A DNA stretch of 64,000 nt from Photorhabdus khanii NC19 (GTDB lineage Bacteria > Pseudomonadota > Gammaproteobacteria > Enterobacterales > Enterobacteriaceae). Position numbers and translations under genes: made by a program. Below the pieces are notes generated by a model, which searched no databases, was not told the origin of the DNA, and saw nothing but the letters and a program-made list of their open reading frames with translations. This document shows positions 26,258 to 35,609 of this stretch, piece by piece. The stretch covers positions 289,859-353,858 of the forward strand of contig NZ_AYSJ01000013.1 of assembly GCF_000517265.1 (NCBI RefSeq), given 5' to 3'. Position 1 is the stretch's first letter. Each line of letters opens with the position of its first letter.

Positions 26258-26493
26258 TAGATATTTAATCTCAAATTTGAGTCGACTTCCTTAATCAATG
26301 AACCTGGTACACCAACTTCAACGGCAAGCTTCCTCCAGATAGAGACGTTTTCTATGGTTTCATCAATCATTCCGTTGATCATTTCTCTGGTGAACAGTGG
26401 GCTTAGTTTATGGCAAATAGATTCCATGTAATGACTATCGGTGACCACTTGGACAGCCACCGATATTCGATAATAAAACAGTTCATCACCCGT
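26257..26493 (-). pseudogene. Possible HipA-type kinase, C-terminal remnant
   Basis: An open leftward frame of 78 codons (a stop lies just upstream at 26494-26496) reads TGDELFYYRISVAVQVVTDSHYMESICHKL, here quoted in pieces, and ends MIDETIENVSIWRKLAVEVGVPGSLIKEV. The last segment resembles the C-terminal helices of HipA-family serine/threonine kinases (a helix ending in W-x-x-L-A-x-E-x-G-V). No ribosome site precedes the GTG at 26460. It is best read as the tail of a deleted gene; the HipA assignment is tentative. Confidence 0.35.
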
Positions 26494-26523
26494 CTATCTC
26501 TATAAAATTAACGTGTTCAAACG

Positions 26524-27693
26524 CTACACCTCAATCGCCATAGGATTAGAGAGTAATTTCCGTAAATTCCGCATTTCTCTTCCCTGATTAATCGCGACAG
26601 CACCCACTAAAACTTCATTCTCTGTACCCAATAAAATGGCTTTATCTGATTGCAGATCACCTTGGATATGCCACTCCTCAGCCTGCATTTTGCCAACCAT
26701 CTGAATGTTAATGCCCCATTGATCTGTCCAAAACCACGGAACACTTGGCTGTGGAGGCTTCAGTCCCATCATTGCATGTGCGGCGATAGTTGCCTGACGG
26801 TTAGCATTTTCCCAGGTTTCACGACGTTGGAGATCCCCAGTTATTGGCTCTTTCTGAAGGCAAACATCCCCGGCAGCAAAAATATCCGGTTCAGACGTCT
26901 GGCAACAGCTGTCAATGACTATGCCACCATTAGTAACCAATCCGGCATCAGCAGCGAGCTTGTCCCTGAATTCCGCACCGATACCATAAATAATAATATC
27001 TCCGATCACCTCTTCTCCGGTGTTCAGTATAAGCACTAATTCATTCTCCTGCCTTTGTGCGGAAACAATATTGATATCAAGGAAGAATTGCACCCCTTTT
27101 TCCTGATGGCGATTTAAAAGATAATCCTGCAACAACGGAGGTGCACAACGCCCCATGATGTTATCCGCCTGTTCGATAACCGTCACATTCGCGCCCATTT
27201 CACAGGAGGTTGCCGCCAGTTCCAGACCAATAACACCTCCACCGACAATCAAAACCCGTTTACCTTCTTTCACCGCCTGGCGTAAGCGTTGCGCATCATC
27301 CAGTGTTCTCAGGGTATAAACATTCTCACCGAGTTGATCAAGTAACGGAAACCGCTTGGCTCTTGCCCCCATCGCGAGCAGGAGTTTGTCATACCTGAGC
27401 TTGTTGCCATCTTCCAAAACGACGCAATGTTCCGCGGGAATAATACGACTGACCGGCTGACCCATGCGTAAATCTATCCGATTTTTCAGATAGAAATCTT
27501 CGGAGAACAAATATTTCGGTTCTTCCTCCGGGTTCATTAAATACTCTTTTGATAAAATAGGCCGCTCATAAGGTGCATGATATTCTTTACCAATTAAAAT
27601 AATATCGCCATCAAACTGTTGCTGCCTTAAGGTTGCGGCGGCCATCGCCCCCGCTTGCCCTGCTCCGACAATAATAAAAGTCTGATCTCGCAT
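26524..27693 (-). CDS. hcaD: Ferredoxin reductase of 3-phenylpropionate/cinnamate dioxygenase
   Basis: HcaD passes electrons from NADH through FAD to the Rieske ferredoxin HcaC. The 389-residue protein has the FAD motif VGAGQAGAMAAATLRQQ, the PYERPILSKEYL segment, a second GGGVIGLELAA dinucleotide site for NADH, and WFWTDQWGINIQMVG near the end, all closely like E. coli HcaD (400). It is the last gene of hcaEFC-hcaB-mhpB-hcaD, 13 bp after mhpB. Placement of mhpB between hcaB and hcaD differs from E. coli, where hcaD follows hcaB directly. Confidence 0.95.
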   Translation of the reverse strand: MRDQTFIIVGAGQAGAMAAATLRQQQFDGDIILIGKEYHAPYERPILSKEYLMNPEEEPKYLFSEDFYLKNRIDLRMGQPVSRIIPAEHCVVLEDGNKLRYDKLLLAMGARAKRFPLLDQLGENVYTLRTLDDAQRLRQAVKEGKRVLIVGGGVIGLELAATSCEMGANVTVIEQADNIMGRCAPPLLQDYLLNRHQEKGVQFFLDINIVSAQRQENELVLILNTGEEVIGDIIIYGIGAEFRDKLAADAGLVTNGGIVIDSCCQTSEPDIFAAGDVCLQKEPITGDLQRRETWENANRQATIAAHAMMGLKPPQPSVPWFWTDQWGINIQMVGKMQAEEWHIQGDLQSDKAILLGTENEVLVGAVAINQGREMRNLRKLLSNPMAIEV

Positions 27694-27706
27694 ATTATGC
27701 CCCCAT

Positions 27707-28648
27707 CTAATTCACAGGTTGAGCACTGACCATTGCCATTCCAGCCAGCCATTCCTTAATAGGTTGGTAATAATGACGTTGGGCTTTATATTCGCCATAA
27801 ACAGAAAGTGCTGCAAAAGCGGCAATCCAACAGCGGATTTCCTGTCCTCCCTTACCGCCCTGAATAGCGATCCCGCCATTCGTTAATGAAGCAAGGCGCC
27901 GTATATCGCCACTGCAAAAAATACTCAACAGTTCTTCATCCCACTGAGGATTCAACGGCGCAACAACATTTTCACCACGCGCCAACGATTCTCCAACCGC
28001 AATCACCCGGCCTTGCCGTCTTTGACGCGCTTCTTTTGTCGGATTTCTCCCGGCAATCAAGCCCTCTTCAACTTCCGGCGGTACCTGTCCAATCTGCGAT
28101 ATTGGTGGATCATGTGATAAACCACCAGAACCCAACAACAATACCCGCTGATCTGTTTTAAACAAGAATTGTCCAATCGCACGACCAAGCGCAACGGTAC
28201 GGCGGCATGTCGGTAATGGACTGGCGGCACAGTTAATAAAGACTGGGAGAGTCGGATAGCGCTGTAAATCCTGGCAAAGCAACATCAAAGGTTGAACAAA
28301 ACCATGATCAGCCTGCATACGCCAGGATTGTGCAACATCAATACCGGTGTCATATAAAGCAGAAATGAGATCCTTCGCGGTGTTTTCAGGCACATTGAGT
28401 GGACCTTTGCCAATATCCCAGTCCCCCACAGCATTCGCTCTGACCCCAACACAAAATGCCGGCATCAGGTCATAAAAAAAACCATTGAAATGGTCAGGGG
28501 CGAAAATCACTATCAATTCTGGATCATATGCTTTCACCTGTTCAGCCAATTGTTGAAAAACCTGCCGAACATGCTTTTCTGTCGTTCCAGGTGGAGAACA
28601 AAAATCCATCAAAGGCGTGTGTGAAGTACAGATCAATTTAATGGTCAT
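27707..28648 (-). CDS. mhpB: 2,3-dihydroxyphenylpropionate/cinnamate 1,2-dioxygenase
   Basis: MhpB is the extradiol, Fe(II)-dependent class III dioxygenase that opens the ring of 2,3-dihydroxyphenylpropionate or -cinnamate at the meta position. The 313-residue protein matches E. coli MhpB (314) throughout: [43 protein letters not shown] and [14 protein letters not shown]. Active-site histidines are present in the DH motifs. It overlaps the 3' end of hcaB by 11 bp and precedes hcaD by 13 bp, so the ring-cleavage step is built into the hca operon instead of lying in a separate mhp operon. Confidence 0.95.
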   Translation of the reverse strand: MTIKLICTSHTPLMDFCSPPGTTEKHVRQVFQQLAEQVKAYDPELIVIFAPDHFNGFFYDLMPAFCVGVRANAVGDWDIGKGPLNVPENTAKDLISALYDTGIDVAQSWRMQADHGFVQPLMLLCQDLQRYPTLPVFINCAASPLPTCRRTVALGRAIGQFLFKTDQRVLLLGSGGLSHDPPISQIGQVPPEVEEGLIAGRNPTKEARQRRQGRVIAVGESLARGENVVAPLNPQWDEELLSIFCSGDIRRLASLTNGGIAIQGGKGGQEIRCWIAAFAALSVYGEYKAQRHYYQPIKEWLAGMAMVSAQPVN

Positions 28649-29480
28649 CTGAATTCCCCTTTTTATCCGGTGACATGATCCCCGCAGTGATCCGGCGAAC
28701 CCCGCGAATACTTAACCCGGCATCAGCCGTTATCATGACACCGGTTAAGGTACGGTTGTTTGCACGAGAAGCGAGCATGACATATGGGCCGGTGAAGTCT
28801 TCCGGCTGAGGCGTGAATTGCAAAGGTAATGCTGCACCAATACTTTCCAGCGGCAGACTGTCTGTGATGCATTTATCCTGCTGGGATAATGTAGCCGGGC
28901 CACGGAGATCACTTGGCATGCCACACGGCGCGACACCATTAACTCTGATAACCGGTGCCAGTTCATACGCTAACTGGCGGATCATCCCGACTGCGCCATG
29001 CTTGCTGGCGGTATACAACACACCGCCACCACCAGAAAACCATGATGAACTCGACAACGTAAAAATCATACTACCTTCTGATGCTGTTAGCGCAGGTAAT
29101 GCCGCTTTGGCCCCCAGAATGTACCCTTTCAGGTTAACCCCCATCAGTTCATCAAATCCTTTGTCAATCTGTTCTGCTGACGCATCAAGCAGGCTGGTTT
29201 TGTGATCCCAGAGCCCGGCATTACCGATAAAGCAATCCAACTTACCAAAACATCGAACAGTTTCTGCAACTGCCCGTTCATTGTCTGCAAAAGAGGTGAC
29301 ATTCCCCTGAATAACACAGATATCTTTGCCAAAACAGTGCACCAGCGCTGTCACTTTTTCCGCAGATAACTCCAATACGCCAACTTTGGCACCTTCCGCA
29401 ATAAAACGTTCCACTAAAGCCAAACCTAAACCGGAGCCACCACCTGTTAATAAAATGACTTGATCTTTCATCCAACTCAT
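28638..29480 (-). CDS. hcaB: Cis-dihydrodiol dehydrogenase of the cinnamate pathway
   Basis: HcaB is a short-chain dehydrogenase that oxidises the cis-dihydrodiol of phenylpropionate or cinnamate to the catechol with NAD. The 280-residue product starts [19 protein letters not shown] at ATG 29480, behind CGGAGG and overlapping the hcaC stop as TAATG. The Rossmann TGGGSGLG, the NAG loop in IGNAGLW and the Tyr-x3-Lys pair in YTASKHG are all present. A longer upstream frame is only overlap with hcaC. The last 11 bp overlap mhpB. Confidence 0.95.
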   Translation of the reverse strand: MSWMKDQVILLTGGGSGLGLALVERFIAEGAKVGVLELSAEKVTALVHCFGKDICVIQGNVTSFADNERAVAETVRCFGKLDCFIGNAGLWDHKTSLLDASAEQIDKGFDELMGVNLKGYILGAKAALPALTASEGSMIFTLSSSSWFSGGGGVLYTASKHGAVGMIRQLAYELAPVIRVNGVAPCGMPSDLRGPATLSQQDKCITDSLPLESIGAALPLQFTPQPEDFTGPYVMLASRANNRTLTGVMITADAGLSIRGVRRITAGIMSPDKKGNSDDH

Positions 29481-29797
29481 TATTGCTCCTCCGAAACAGT
29501 GATGTAAATTTTTCCACCTTCGACAACAACAGGGTACGTCTTCAATGGATCTGTCGCAGGAAGACAAAGCGCCCTCCCGGTTCTAAGACAAAAACTGGCC
29601 GTATGCAGTGGGCACTCAACTGTCGCATTGTCTTCCAGATACCCTTCGGATATAGAGGCATTACCGTGGCTGCACCGGTCATCAACAGCAAAGAATTCGC
29701 CGTTATAGTGAAACAGCGCAATATCCGGTGTGTATTCCACCTTACGCGCTTCCCCATCGGGCAATTCTTCAACAGTACATGCAAATAACTGGCTCAT
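29480..29797 (-). CDS. hcaC: Rieske ferredoxin of cinnamate dioxygenase
   Basis: The 105-residue protein carries the Rieske [2Fe-2S] ligands Cys42-x-His44 (RCSHGN) and Cys62-x2-His65 (ECPLHT). It shuttles electrons from HcaD to the HcaEF oxygenase. Its ATG overlaps the hcaF stop as TGATG and its stop overlaps the hcaB start as TAATG, so translation is probably coupled across three genes. Length matches E. coli HcaC (106). Confidence 0.95.
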   Translation of the reverse strand: MSQLFACTVEELPDGEARKVEYTPDIALFHYNGEFFAVDDRCSHGNASISEGYLEDNATVECPLHTASFCLRTGRALCLPATDPLKTYPVVVEGGKIYITVSEEQ

Positions 29798-30339
29798 CAG
29801 AATAAGACACTCAGGTTATGGAAAGTTAAGACGGCTTGATCCAGAGTAATTTCACGTCTGCAAACCAGCCAGCTACCCGTATTCAGATTGCGGCGAACAT
29901 AATCCAACCGCTTACCGACATAAAAAGCTTCATCTTTCTCTTTTTGTGAACGATACAGCAGATAATTGGACTGAACATGAAATTGGTCTGGCAAACCTGT
30001 TTCAGTAATCACCAGGTTTGTCAGTAGATGACGAGTACGGGATGGCGGTTCCTCTGCCCATGCCATACCCGTTTCTAACCGGGCAATCCGGCGTTCAAGC
30101 TGAAATTTATTATCATTGAATAACCAAGTGGTTGGCGGCTGGATACTTTTGCGGCGGTCGCGGGTTTGGGCGTTAACAATGGTGCGCATGGTATAACTAA
30201 GATCTTCTGATAACAGTTCAAGCCAGTCACGAAATTTCCACTCATCCAGTAACGCTATTTCGTAGTACAAGAACTGACTTATTTCATAATGCAGCTCTAC
30301 CGATACCCGTTTTTCTTGATTGACGATTAACTCTTTCAT
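29797..30339 (-). CDS. hcaF: Cinnamate dioxygenase small (beta) subunit
   Basis: The 180-residue protein is the beta subunit of the ring-hydroxylating oxygenase, with the family segments [23 protein letters not shown] (partly quoted), [15 protein letters not shown] and the cone-shaped NTF2-like fold expected from homologues. It has no metal site; it stabilises the HcaE trimer. Its ATG overlaps the hcaE stop by 4 bp (ATGA). Length is close to E. coli HcaF (172). Confidence 0.93.
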   Translation of the reverse strand: MKELIVNQEKRVSVELHYEISQFLYYEIALLDEWKFRDWLELLSEDLSYTMRTIVNAQTRDRRKSIQPPTTWLFNDNKFQLERRIARLETGMAWAEEPPSRTRHLLTNLVITETGLPDQFHVQSNYLLYRSQKEKDEAFYVGKRLDYVRRNLNTGSWLVCRREITLDQAVLTFHNLSVLF

Positions 30340-31697
30340 TTGACCAACTCCTGCTGATAAGCCCGGCTTTTTTCCTCTATCTCATCCCAGGTTTCACTGG
30401 TCAGTAAATCAGCCCAGCGTTGATACATGCCACGGGCGACAGTTTCGGAAAAAACATAGTTGGTCACGCCTGGAATACCATCGTCCCGCACTCTTTCTTG
30501 TCCCAGCCTCATTTCCATACACAACGGGCTGTTACGGGCTTTGTAGCCTCTGAGTACCTTCTGGATTTCCACCCAATTTTCTGAATCATCCTGTTCGAGA
30601 AAACCTGCCGGACCAAATGCACGGGTTGCACTATTTTCAAAAGCCTCTTTTACCTCTGGAGAAGCCGCTTTGTCTGCAATGCAAAATGCCCATACTTCCA
30701 CCTGGTCTGGTCCGCGTGGATGCCATACCCGCATCGTCGCTGTACCGTTAAGCCAGGAGAGTGTTGGAAAAATATTGTTGTGGCCCGCAAGACGCAGTGC
30801 CCTGACTTTCCCCAGGCGCTGTTCTGCTTCGGCGTAGGTTTCACGGTAGTAACGGGCGACGGCACCATCAACCCAAACGTTGGCATCAGGTTTTTCAGTC
30901 AGGAAAAATCCACTACCGTGACCGTTCTGAGCAAATTGCACTGCATCTTTTGCCGTTTCCCAGACCGGCCGGGAAGTCTGACCAGCGCCTAACGCTTTTT
31001 CATTATCGCCCTCTTTTACAGCTAAAACCTGTACAGCAGAGGCATGACTAAATAAAGCGTGGTATTGATCGCCGGCAAACTGTTCAGCAGGTAATTTCCA
31101 GTTACAGTTGATGACCCACTTTTGCACACCGCCGATAACTTCTGTTCCTCCCTCGCGACGGTCAAGCACACCATCAAGATACCAGGCCATATCACCAAGA
31201 TAATCAATCAAGGAGGGAGCTGTCGTATCCCAATTACCGAAAATCAAACCCTTATAACTCTCCACACACGGAACTTCCTGAAGTCCCCATTTCTCTTTGC
31301 AAAGCCCATGTGGATAGGCGCACGATTCCAATGGAACGTCAACTAATCGCCCATCAACACCGTATGACCAACCGTGATAAGGACAAGTAAACGCACGGGT
31401 ATTACCACTATCCGCGTAACAAACCCGCATTGAGCGGTGACGACATTGATTTAGAAAAGCTTTAACGGAACCCTCTTTCTGCCGGACAACAACAACACTG
31501 TCCTCTCCCATATAAGTATTAAAAAAATCTCCCGGACGTGGGATTTGGCTATGATGAGCCAAAAAGAGCCAACAACGACCAAATATTCTTTCGAGTTCTA
31601 ACTGATAGAGCTCAGGGTCAATATAAATCTGAGGAGTTACACGACCGGCTCGGGCATCAATCAGGCGGTAAATATCTGAGTTTTTGCTCAATGTCAT
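30336..31697 (-). CDS. hcaE: Cinnamate/3-phenylpropionate dioxygenase large (alpha) subunit
   Basis: HcaE is the catalytic subunit that adds both atoms of O2 to the ring. The 453-residue product starts [20 protein letters not shown] at ATG 31697, with GAGGAT 7 nt upstream; the 15 extra upstream codons are not needed and E. coli HcaE has 453. The Rieske motifs C-R-H...C-P-Y-H-G-W lie near residues 85-110, and the mononuclear iron site is in [12 protein letters not shown]. It is first in the operon and divergent from hcaR. In Photorhabdus luminescens, Hca enzymes are known to process cinnamic acid, the stilbene precursor. Confidence 0.96.
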   Translation of the reverse strand: MTLSKNSDIYRLIDARAGRVTPQIYIDPELYQLELERIFGRCWLFLAHHSQIPRPGDFFNTYMGEDSVVVVRQKEGSVKAFLNQCRHRSMRVCYADSGNTRAFTCPYHGWSYGVDGRLVDVPLESCAYPHGLCKEKWGLQEVPCVESYKGLIFGNWDTTAPSLIDYLGDMAWYLDGVLDRREGGTEVIGGVQKWVINCNWKLPAEQFAGDQYHALFSHASAVQVLAVKEGDNEKALGAGQTSRPVWETAKDAVQFAQNGHGSGFFLTEKPDANVWVDGAVARYYRETYAEAEQRLGKVRALRLAGHNNIFPTLSWLNGTATMRVWHPRGPDQVEVWAFCIADKAASPEVKEAFENSATRAFGPAGFLEQDDSENWVEIQKVLRGYKARNSPLCMEMRLGQERVRDDGIPGVTNYVFSETVARGMYQRWADLLTSETWDEIEEKSRAYQQELVK

Positions 31698-31742
31698 ATT
31701 ATTGATCCTCATGTAAATGAAAAGTTGACTTTTTGCCAACAT

Positions 31743-31833
31743 GCAAAATGAATGCTATTAATAGATTAATAATTTGTGAAATACATTGTTTGTTTAAATT
31801 GAGACTTTTTTTCGATATGTAGAGGAAACGGCA
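31743..31833. promoter_or_regulatory. Divergent hcaE/hcaR control region
   Basis: Only 136 bp separate the hcaE ATG (31697) from the hcaR ATG (31834). The region includes CTATTAATAG (31755-31764) within an ATTAAT-N2-ATTAAT repeat, a possible LysR-type T-N11-A site. HcaR activates hcaE in E. coli in response to phenylpropionate or cinnamate. The exact operator here is not proven. Confidence 0.4.
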
Positions 31834-32712
31834 ATGGAATTAAGACACTTACGATACTTTATTGCAGTAGCAGAAGAATTAAACTTTACTAAAGCCGCAA
31901 GAAAATTGCATACCGCACAACCTTCATTAAGCCAGCAAATAAAAGATTTAGAAGACTATATTGGATCTACATTATTAGAAAGAAATAAACGCAGAGTTTC
32001 TTTAACCAAAGCCGGGGAAGTTTTTCTCCAACAGGCCAGGATTATTCTTGACAATGCAGAGAAAGCAAAAAAAATGGCACGCAAAGCAGCACAAGAACAA
32101 ATTGTGCTGACCATTGGGTTCGTTCCATCAGCAGAAGTTAAAGTTCTACCTGAAGTTATCCCGGTGTTTCGTCTTTCTCATCCTGAAGCAAAAGTAGAAC
32201 TTATTAGTTTATTTAATCCAGGACAAGAAGAAGAATTATTACAAGGTGATATTGATGTCGCTTTTATGCGTCCGCCGATAAAGAGCGATTATATTGATTT
32301 TAAAGTTATTCTTAATGAACCATTGGTAGTACTTATGCCTGCTAATCATAGGCTAAGATATTGTGAGAAAATTTCAGTCGAAGACCTACATGGTGAAAAC
32401 TTTATTATTCCTGATCCAACACAATCCGGTATATTACAACAGATTATAGAAAATTATTTTGCTGAACATAATGTCTCCCCGAATATTATTCAAACAGCTA
32501 ACAATATGTTGTTAATTTTAAACATGGTCAGCCTGAATTTAGGATGTGCAATAGTGCCATTCTATATTACTAGCATCATGACCGATGCTGTTGTTTGCCG
32601 GCCATTGTCAGGATACTCACCAACAATAGAGTTAATAATGGCATGGCGAAAAGACAACACATCAGAATTATTATCACATTTAATAGATATTGTTGAAAAT
32701 AAATATCTATAG
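31834..32712 (+). CDS. hcaR: LysR-family activator of the hca operon
   Basis: The 292-residue protein starts MELRHLRYFIAVAEELNFTKAARKLHTAQ, close to E. coli HcaR, and keeps LTIGFVPSAEVKVLPEVIPVFRL at the start of the effector domain. LysR proteins bind upstream of divergent targets; here hcaE lies 136 bp away on the other strand. Predicted inducer is cinnamate or 3-phenylpropionate. Downstream on the same strand, 117 bp away, are mhpC and mhpD, which may share its control. AGAGGAAAC precedes the ATG. Confidence 0.93.
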   Translation: MELRHLRYFIAVAEELNFTKAARKLHTAQPSLSQQIKDLEDYIGSTLLERNKRRVSLTKAGEVFLQQARIILDNAEKAKKMARKAAQEQIVLTIGFVPSAEVKVLPEVIPVFRLSHPEAKVELISLFNPGQEEELLQGDIDVAFMRPPIKSDYIDFKVILNEPLVVLMPANHRLRYCEKISVEDLHGENFIIPDPTQSGILQQIIENYFAEHNVSPNIIQTANNMLLILNMVSLNLGCAIVPFYITSIMTDAVVCRPLSGYSPTIELIMAWRKDNTSELLSHLIDIVENKYL

Positions 32713-32829
32713 AAATTAAGTATAATCGTTTTTACATTTCAGATTAGACATATTAAGTATTAGTTAATATTGCTTGATGTCGTTATATTAACATTAAATT
32801 AACCTGAAAAAAATAAGGGAAATATTGTT

Positions 32830-33729
32830 ATGTCAACGACAAACCGTCAACATAAGCTTGTACAACCTGAGTTACGATCGCTTTGGTCAGCAATTGCTGG
32901 TGGTGAAGTTCATTTGCACCATATTAATGTAAAAGGGATAAAAACCCGCGTACTTGAAGCTGGCAGCGGCCCTGAAACCCTGATTTTCTTGCACGGTATT
33001 GGTGGTCATCTGGAAGCCTATATGCGTAATGTTCTGCCTCATGCTGCACATTTTCGCGTATTGGCAATTGATATGTTAGGACATGGTTTCACTGATAAAC
33101 CTGTCCGCTCTTATGAAATTATCGATTATGTAGAACACTTGCGGGATTTTGTCGAAACATTAAATCTGAAAAAAATTCACCTTTCCGGTGAATCTTTAGG
33201 TGGATGGGTCGCCGCCCGCTTTGCGGCAAAATATCCACGATATATTCGCCGTCTGGTGCTGAATACAGCGGGAGGTATGATTGCCGATCCAAATGTGATG
33301 GAACGCTTGCGCACTCTGAGCCTGAATGCAGTGAAAAACCCGGATCTGGAAGCCACCCGCAAGCGTCTTGAATTCCTGATGGAAGATCCTGCTATGGTGA
33401 CAGAAGACCTGGTTGAATCCCGTTTTGCGATTTATCGTCAGCCAGATATGTTATCTGCAATGGAAAACATTATGTGCCTGCAAGACATGGATACCCGCCT
33501 GCGTAATCTTCTGACCGAAGATGAGCTGGCAAAAATTCAGGCCGAAACTCTGGTGCTATGGACAACTCACGATCCAACTGCCGCGGTTTCCGTGGGTCAG
33601 CACCTTGCCGCGCTTATCAAAAACAGCCGTTTTGTCGTAATGGAAAAATGTGGTCACTGGCCTCAATATGAGGATCCAGACACCTTCAATCGAATTCATA
33701 TCGATTTTCTGCTAAACGGCAACAAATAA
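32830..33729 (+). CDS. mhpC: 2-hydroxy-6-ketonona-2,4-dienedioate hydrolase
   Basis: MhpC is the alpha/beta-hydrolase that splits the ring-fission product into 2-hydroxypenta-2,4-dienoate and succinate (or fumarate from cinnamate). The 299-residue protein has the oxyanion HGIGGH, nucleophile Ser122 in GESLGG, and the catalytic His in KCGHWPQYEDP near the end. An AAGGGAAATATT site precedes ATG 32830. It lies downstream of hcaR, with mhpD following after 69 bp. Length is near that of E. coli MhpC (288). Confidence 0.94.
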   Translation: MSTTNRQHKLVQPELRSLWSAIAGGEVHLHHINVKGIKTRVLEAGSGPETLIFLHGIGGHLEAYMRNVLPHAAHFRVLAIDMLGHGFTDKPVRSYEIIDYVEHLRDFVETLNLKKIHLSGESLGGWVAARFAAKYPRYIRRLVLNTAGGMIADPNVMERLRTLSLNAVKNPDLEATRKRLEFLMEDPAMVTEDLVESRFAIYRQPDMLSAMENIMCLQDMDTRLRNLLTEDELAKIQAETLVLWTTHDPTAAVSVGQHLAALIKNSRFVVMEKCGHWPQYEDPDTFNRIHIDFLLNGNK

Positions 33730-33798
33730 TGTCGCTTGCAAATGGGTGATATTCCCCCCGGAATATCACTTTTGTCGCCTGATCAGGAGCAACAACCA

Positions 33799-34581
33799 AT
33801 GAATAACGTGATAAACCATCTTGGCGAAAAATTGTTTCAATCATGGCGGAGTCATCAAGCCATCAACCCGATTTCTGATGAATATCCAAAACTGACATTA
33901 CACGATGCTTATCTCATCCAGCAAAAAGTTATTGCCCGCCGTCTGGAAACAACCGATGAACGAATTATCGGTAAGAAAATTGGTATCACCAGCCAGGCAG
34001 TGATGGATATATTGGACGTAGATCAGCCAGACTTTGGCATTCTCACCTCAGATATGTATTACGAAAATAATGCCACTGTGCCCATTGAACAATTAATTGC
34101 GCCGAAGGCTGAAGGTGAAATTGGCTTTATCCTGAAACACAATTTGCGTGGTCCAGGTATTACTGCGGAAGATGTATTGCAAGCAACAGCTTATGTTGTA
34201 CCCTGTATCGAAATCGTCGATTCCCGTATCCGTGATTGGAAAATAAAAATCACGGATACGGTTGCTGATAATGCCTCATCAGGTTTATTTGTTATTGGTA
34301 ACGGTACCCGTCTGCCATCAGAAATTGATTTGGCTGCCGTTACCATGACACTGGAAAAGAACGGCAAACTGATTGATACCGGCATAGGTGCCGCCGCATT
34401 TGGGCACCCTGCCAACGCCGTTGCCTGGTTGGCGAATAGGCTGGGAACGCTGGATACGACGCTACGCCAGGGAGAAATTATTCTTTCCGGTTCCCTTGCC
34501 ACAATGGTACCAGTTAATGCCGGTGATCAATTGAAAATCAACTTATTGGGCCTGGGATCTGCCAGAATAAATTTCGCCTGA
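33799..34581 (+). CDS. mhpD: 2-keto-4-pentenoate hydratase
   Basis: MhpD hydrates 2-hydroxypenta-2,4-dienoate to 4-hydroxy-2-oxopentanoate. The 260-residue product starts at ATG 33799, 8 nt after AGGAG; an earlier in-frame ATG at 33736 lacks a site. Signature segments are [21 protein letters not shown] (partly quoted), [10 protein letters not shown], and the C-terminal [13 protein letters not shown]. The next enzymes, MhpE aldolase and MhpF acetaldehyde dehydrogenase, are not encoded here. The last 39 bp overlap the 3' end of psuG on the opposite strand. Confidence 0.93.
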   Translation: MNNVINHLGEKLFQSWRSHQAINPISDEYPKLTLHDAYLIQQKVIARRLETTDERIIGKKIGITSQAVMDILDVDQPDFGILTSDMYYENNATVPIEQLIAPKAEGEIGFILKHNLRGPGITAEDVLQATAYVVPCIEIVDSRIRDWKIKITDTVADNASSGLFVIGNGTRLPSEIDLAAVTMTLEKNGKLIDTGIGAAAFGHPANAVAWLANRLGTLDTTLRQGEIILSGSLATMVPVNAGDQLKINLLGLGSARINFA

Positions 34582-35508
34582 AAATTTATGAATGGTGTGG
34601 GCCACCGCCAACTTTCCAGCAACATTTGCTGTATTAACTAATACAGCCATATTAGCTTTCGCCGAGATCCCATTGGTTTCTCGGTCAATCATTCTCATCA
34701 GATACTTTGTCAACGAATTACCAACAATATTATTCTTCTTAGCCTCTAATACCGCATCTTGTATAATCATATCAATCTTTTGACTCTCTATCGCATCCTC
34801 TGGCTTGGTTGGTGTCGTAATTAATATCCCCTTTCCCCCCGGCAACATCCAATTTATCTCAATCGCTTTGGCAATTACGGCGGGATCATCAAGACGTTGT
34901 GGACTTTTGAATCCGCTGGAACGACAGTAAAATGCAGGAAAATCATCCGACTGATAGGATATGATTGGCACATTCCATGTCTCCAGGAATTCCAATGTTA
35001 ATCCAATATCGAGGATATTTTTTGCGCCAGCGCAGACCACAGCAACACGGGAACGCGTTAACTGAGTCAAGTCTGCGGATATATCCATACTCGTCTCTGC
35101 ACCTCGATGTACCCCACCAATCCCCGCAGAACAGAAGAATTTAATACCCGCTATTTCTGCTGCAAGTATTGACGATGCCACTGTTGTCGCCCCCATACCG
35201 CCACTCGCTAACACGACCGGAATATCCCGACTCGTGACTTTTGGAACATGAGATGCAGTAGCAAATTTCTCAATTTGTTCATCTGACATCCCAATCAGAA
35301 ATTCACCATTATCTATTCCTATCGTTGCGGGAATTGCCCCACTTTCACGAACAGCCTGCTCAACATGCTTAGCTGTTATGACATTATCAGGGTAATCCAA
35401 GCCATGTGTAATCACATTGGATTCCAGAGCAACAACAGGTTTTCCTGATTCAAGCGCGTCTTTTACTTCACAGCTGAATTTAAGTGGAACGCTATGACTG
35501 ATATTCAT
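34543..35508 (-). CDS. Pseudouridine-5'-phosphate glycosidase (PsuG/IndA family)
   Basis: The 321-residue protein belongs to the PsuG family: [19 protein letters not shown] near the N-terminus, [10 protein letters not shown] and [15 protein letters not shown] contain the conserved lysines, and [18 protein letters not shown] the central motif. PsuG reversibly joins uracil (or an analogue) and ribose 5-phosphate through a C-C bond. Homologues named IndA occur beside indigoidine synthetase genes. It lies 101 bp downstream of an IndC-type NRPS on the same strand, with no PsuK kinase or PsuT transporter, so a biosynthetic C-glycosynthase role is more likely than pseudouridine catabolism. An AAAAGG site precedes ATG 35508. 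Confidence 0.9.
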   Translation of the reverse strand: MNISHSVPLKFSCEVKDALESGKPVVALESNVITHGLDYPDNVITAKHVEQAVRESGAIPATIGIDNGEFLIGMSDEQIEKFATASHVPKVTSRDIPVVLASGGMGATTVASSILAAEIAGIKFFCSAGIGGVHRGAETSMDISADLTQLTRSRVAVVCAGAKNILDIGLTLEFLETWNVPIISYQSDDFPAFYCRSSGFKSPQRLDDPAVIAKAIEINWMLPGGKGILITTPTKPEDAIESQKIDMIIQDAVLEAKKNNIVGNSLTKYLMRMIDRETNGISAKANMAVLVNTANVAGKLAVAHTIHKFSGEIYSGRSQAQ

Positions 35509-35609
35509 GTTATATACCTTTTCATTCTCTTGATATTATCTACTAAATATAACATTAGAGATAATATATCTATTAATATCTACTTATTGAATCTTACGGA
35601 TTGTATTTA

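Noticed and set aside
31770-31795. CRP-like TGTGA...TTGTT sequence before hcaE
   Set aside because: Only the left half fits the TGTGA-N6-TCACA consensus, so I did not call a CRP site.
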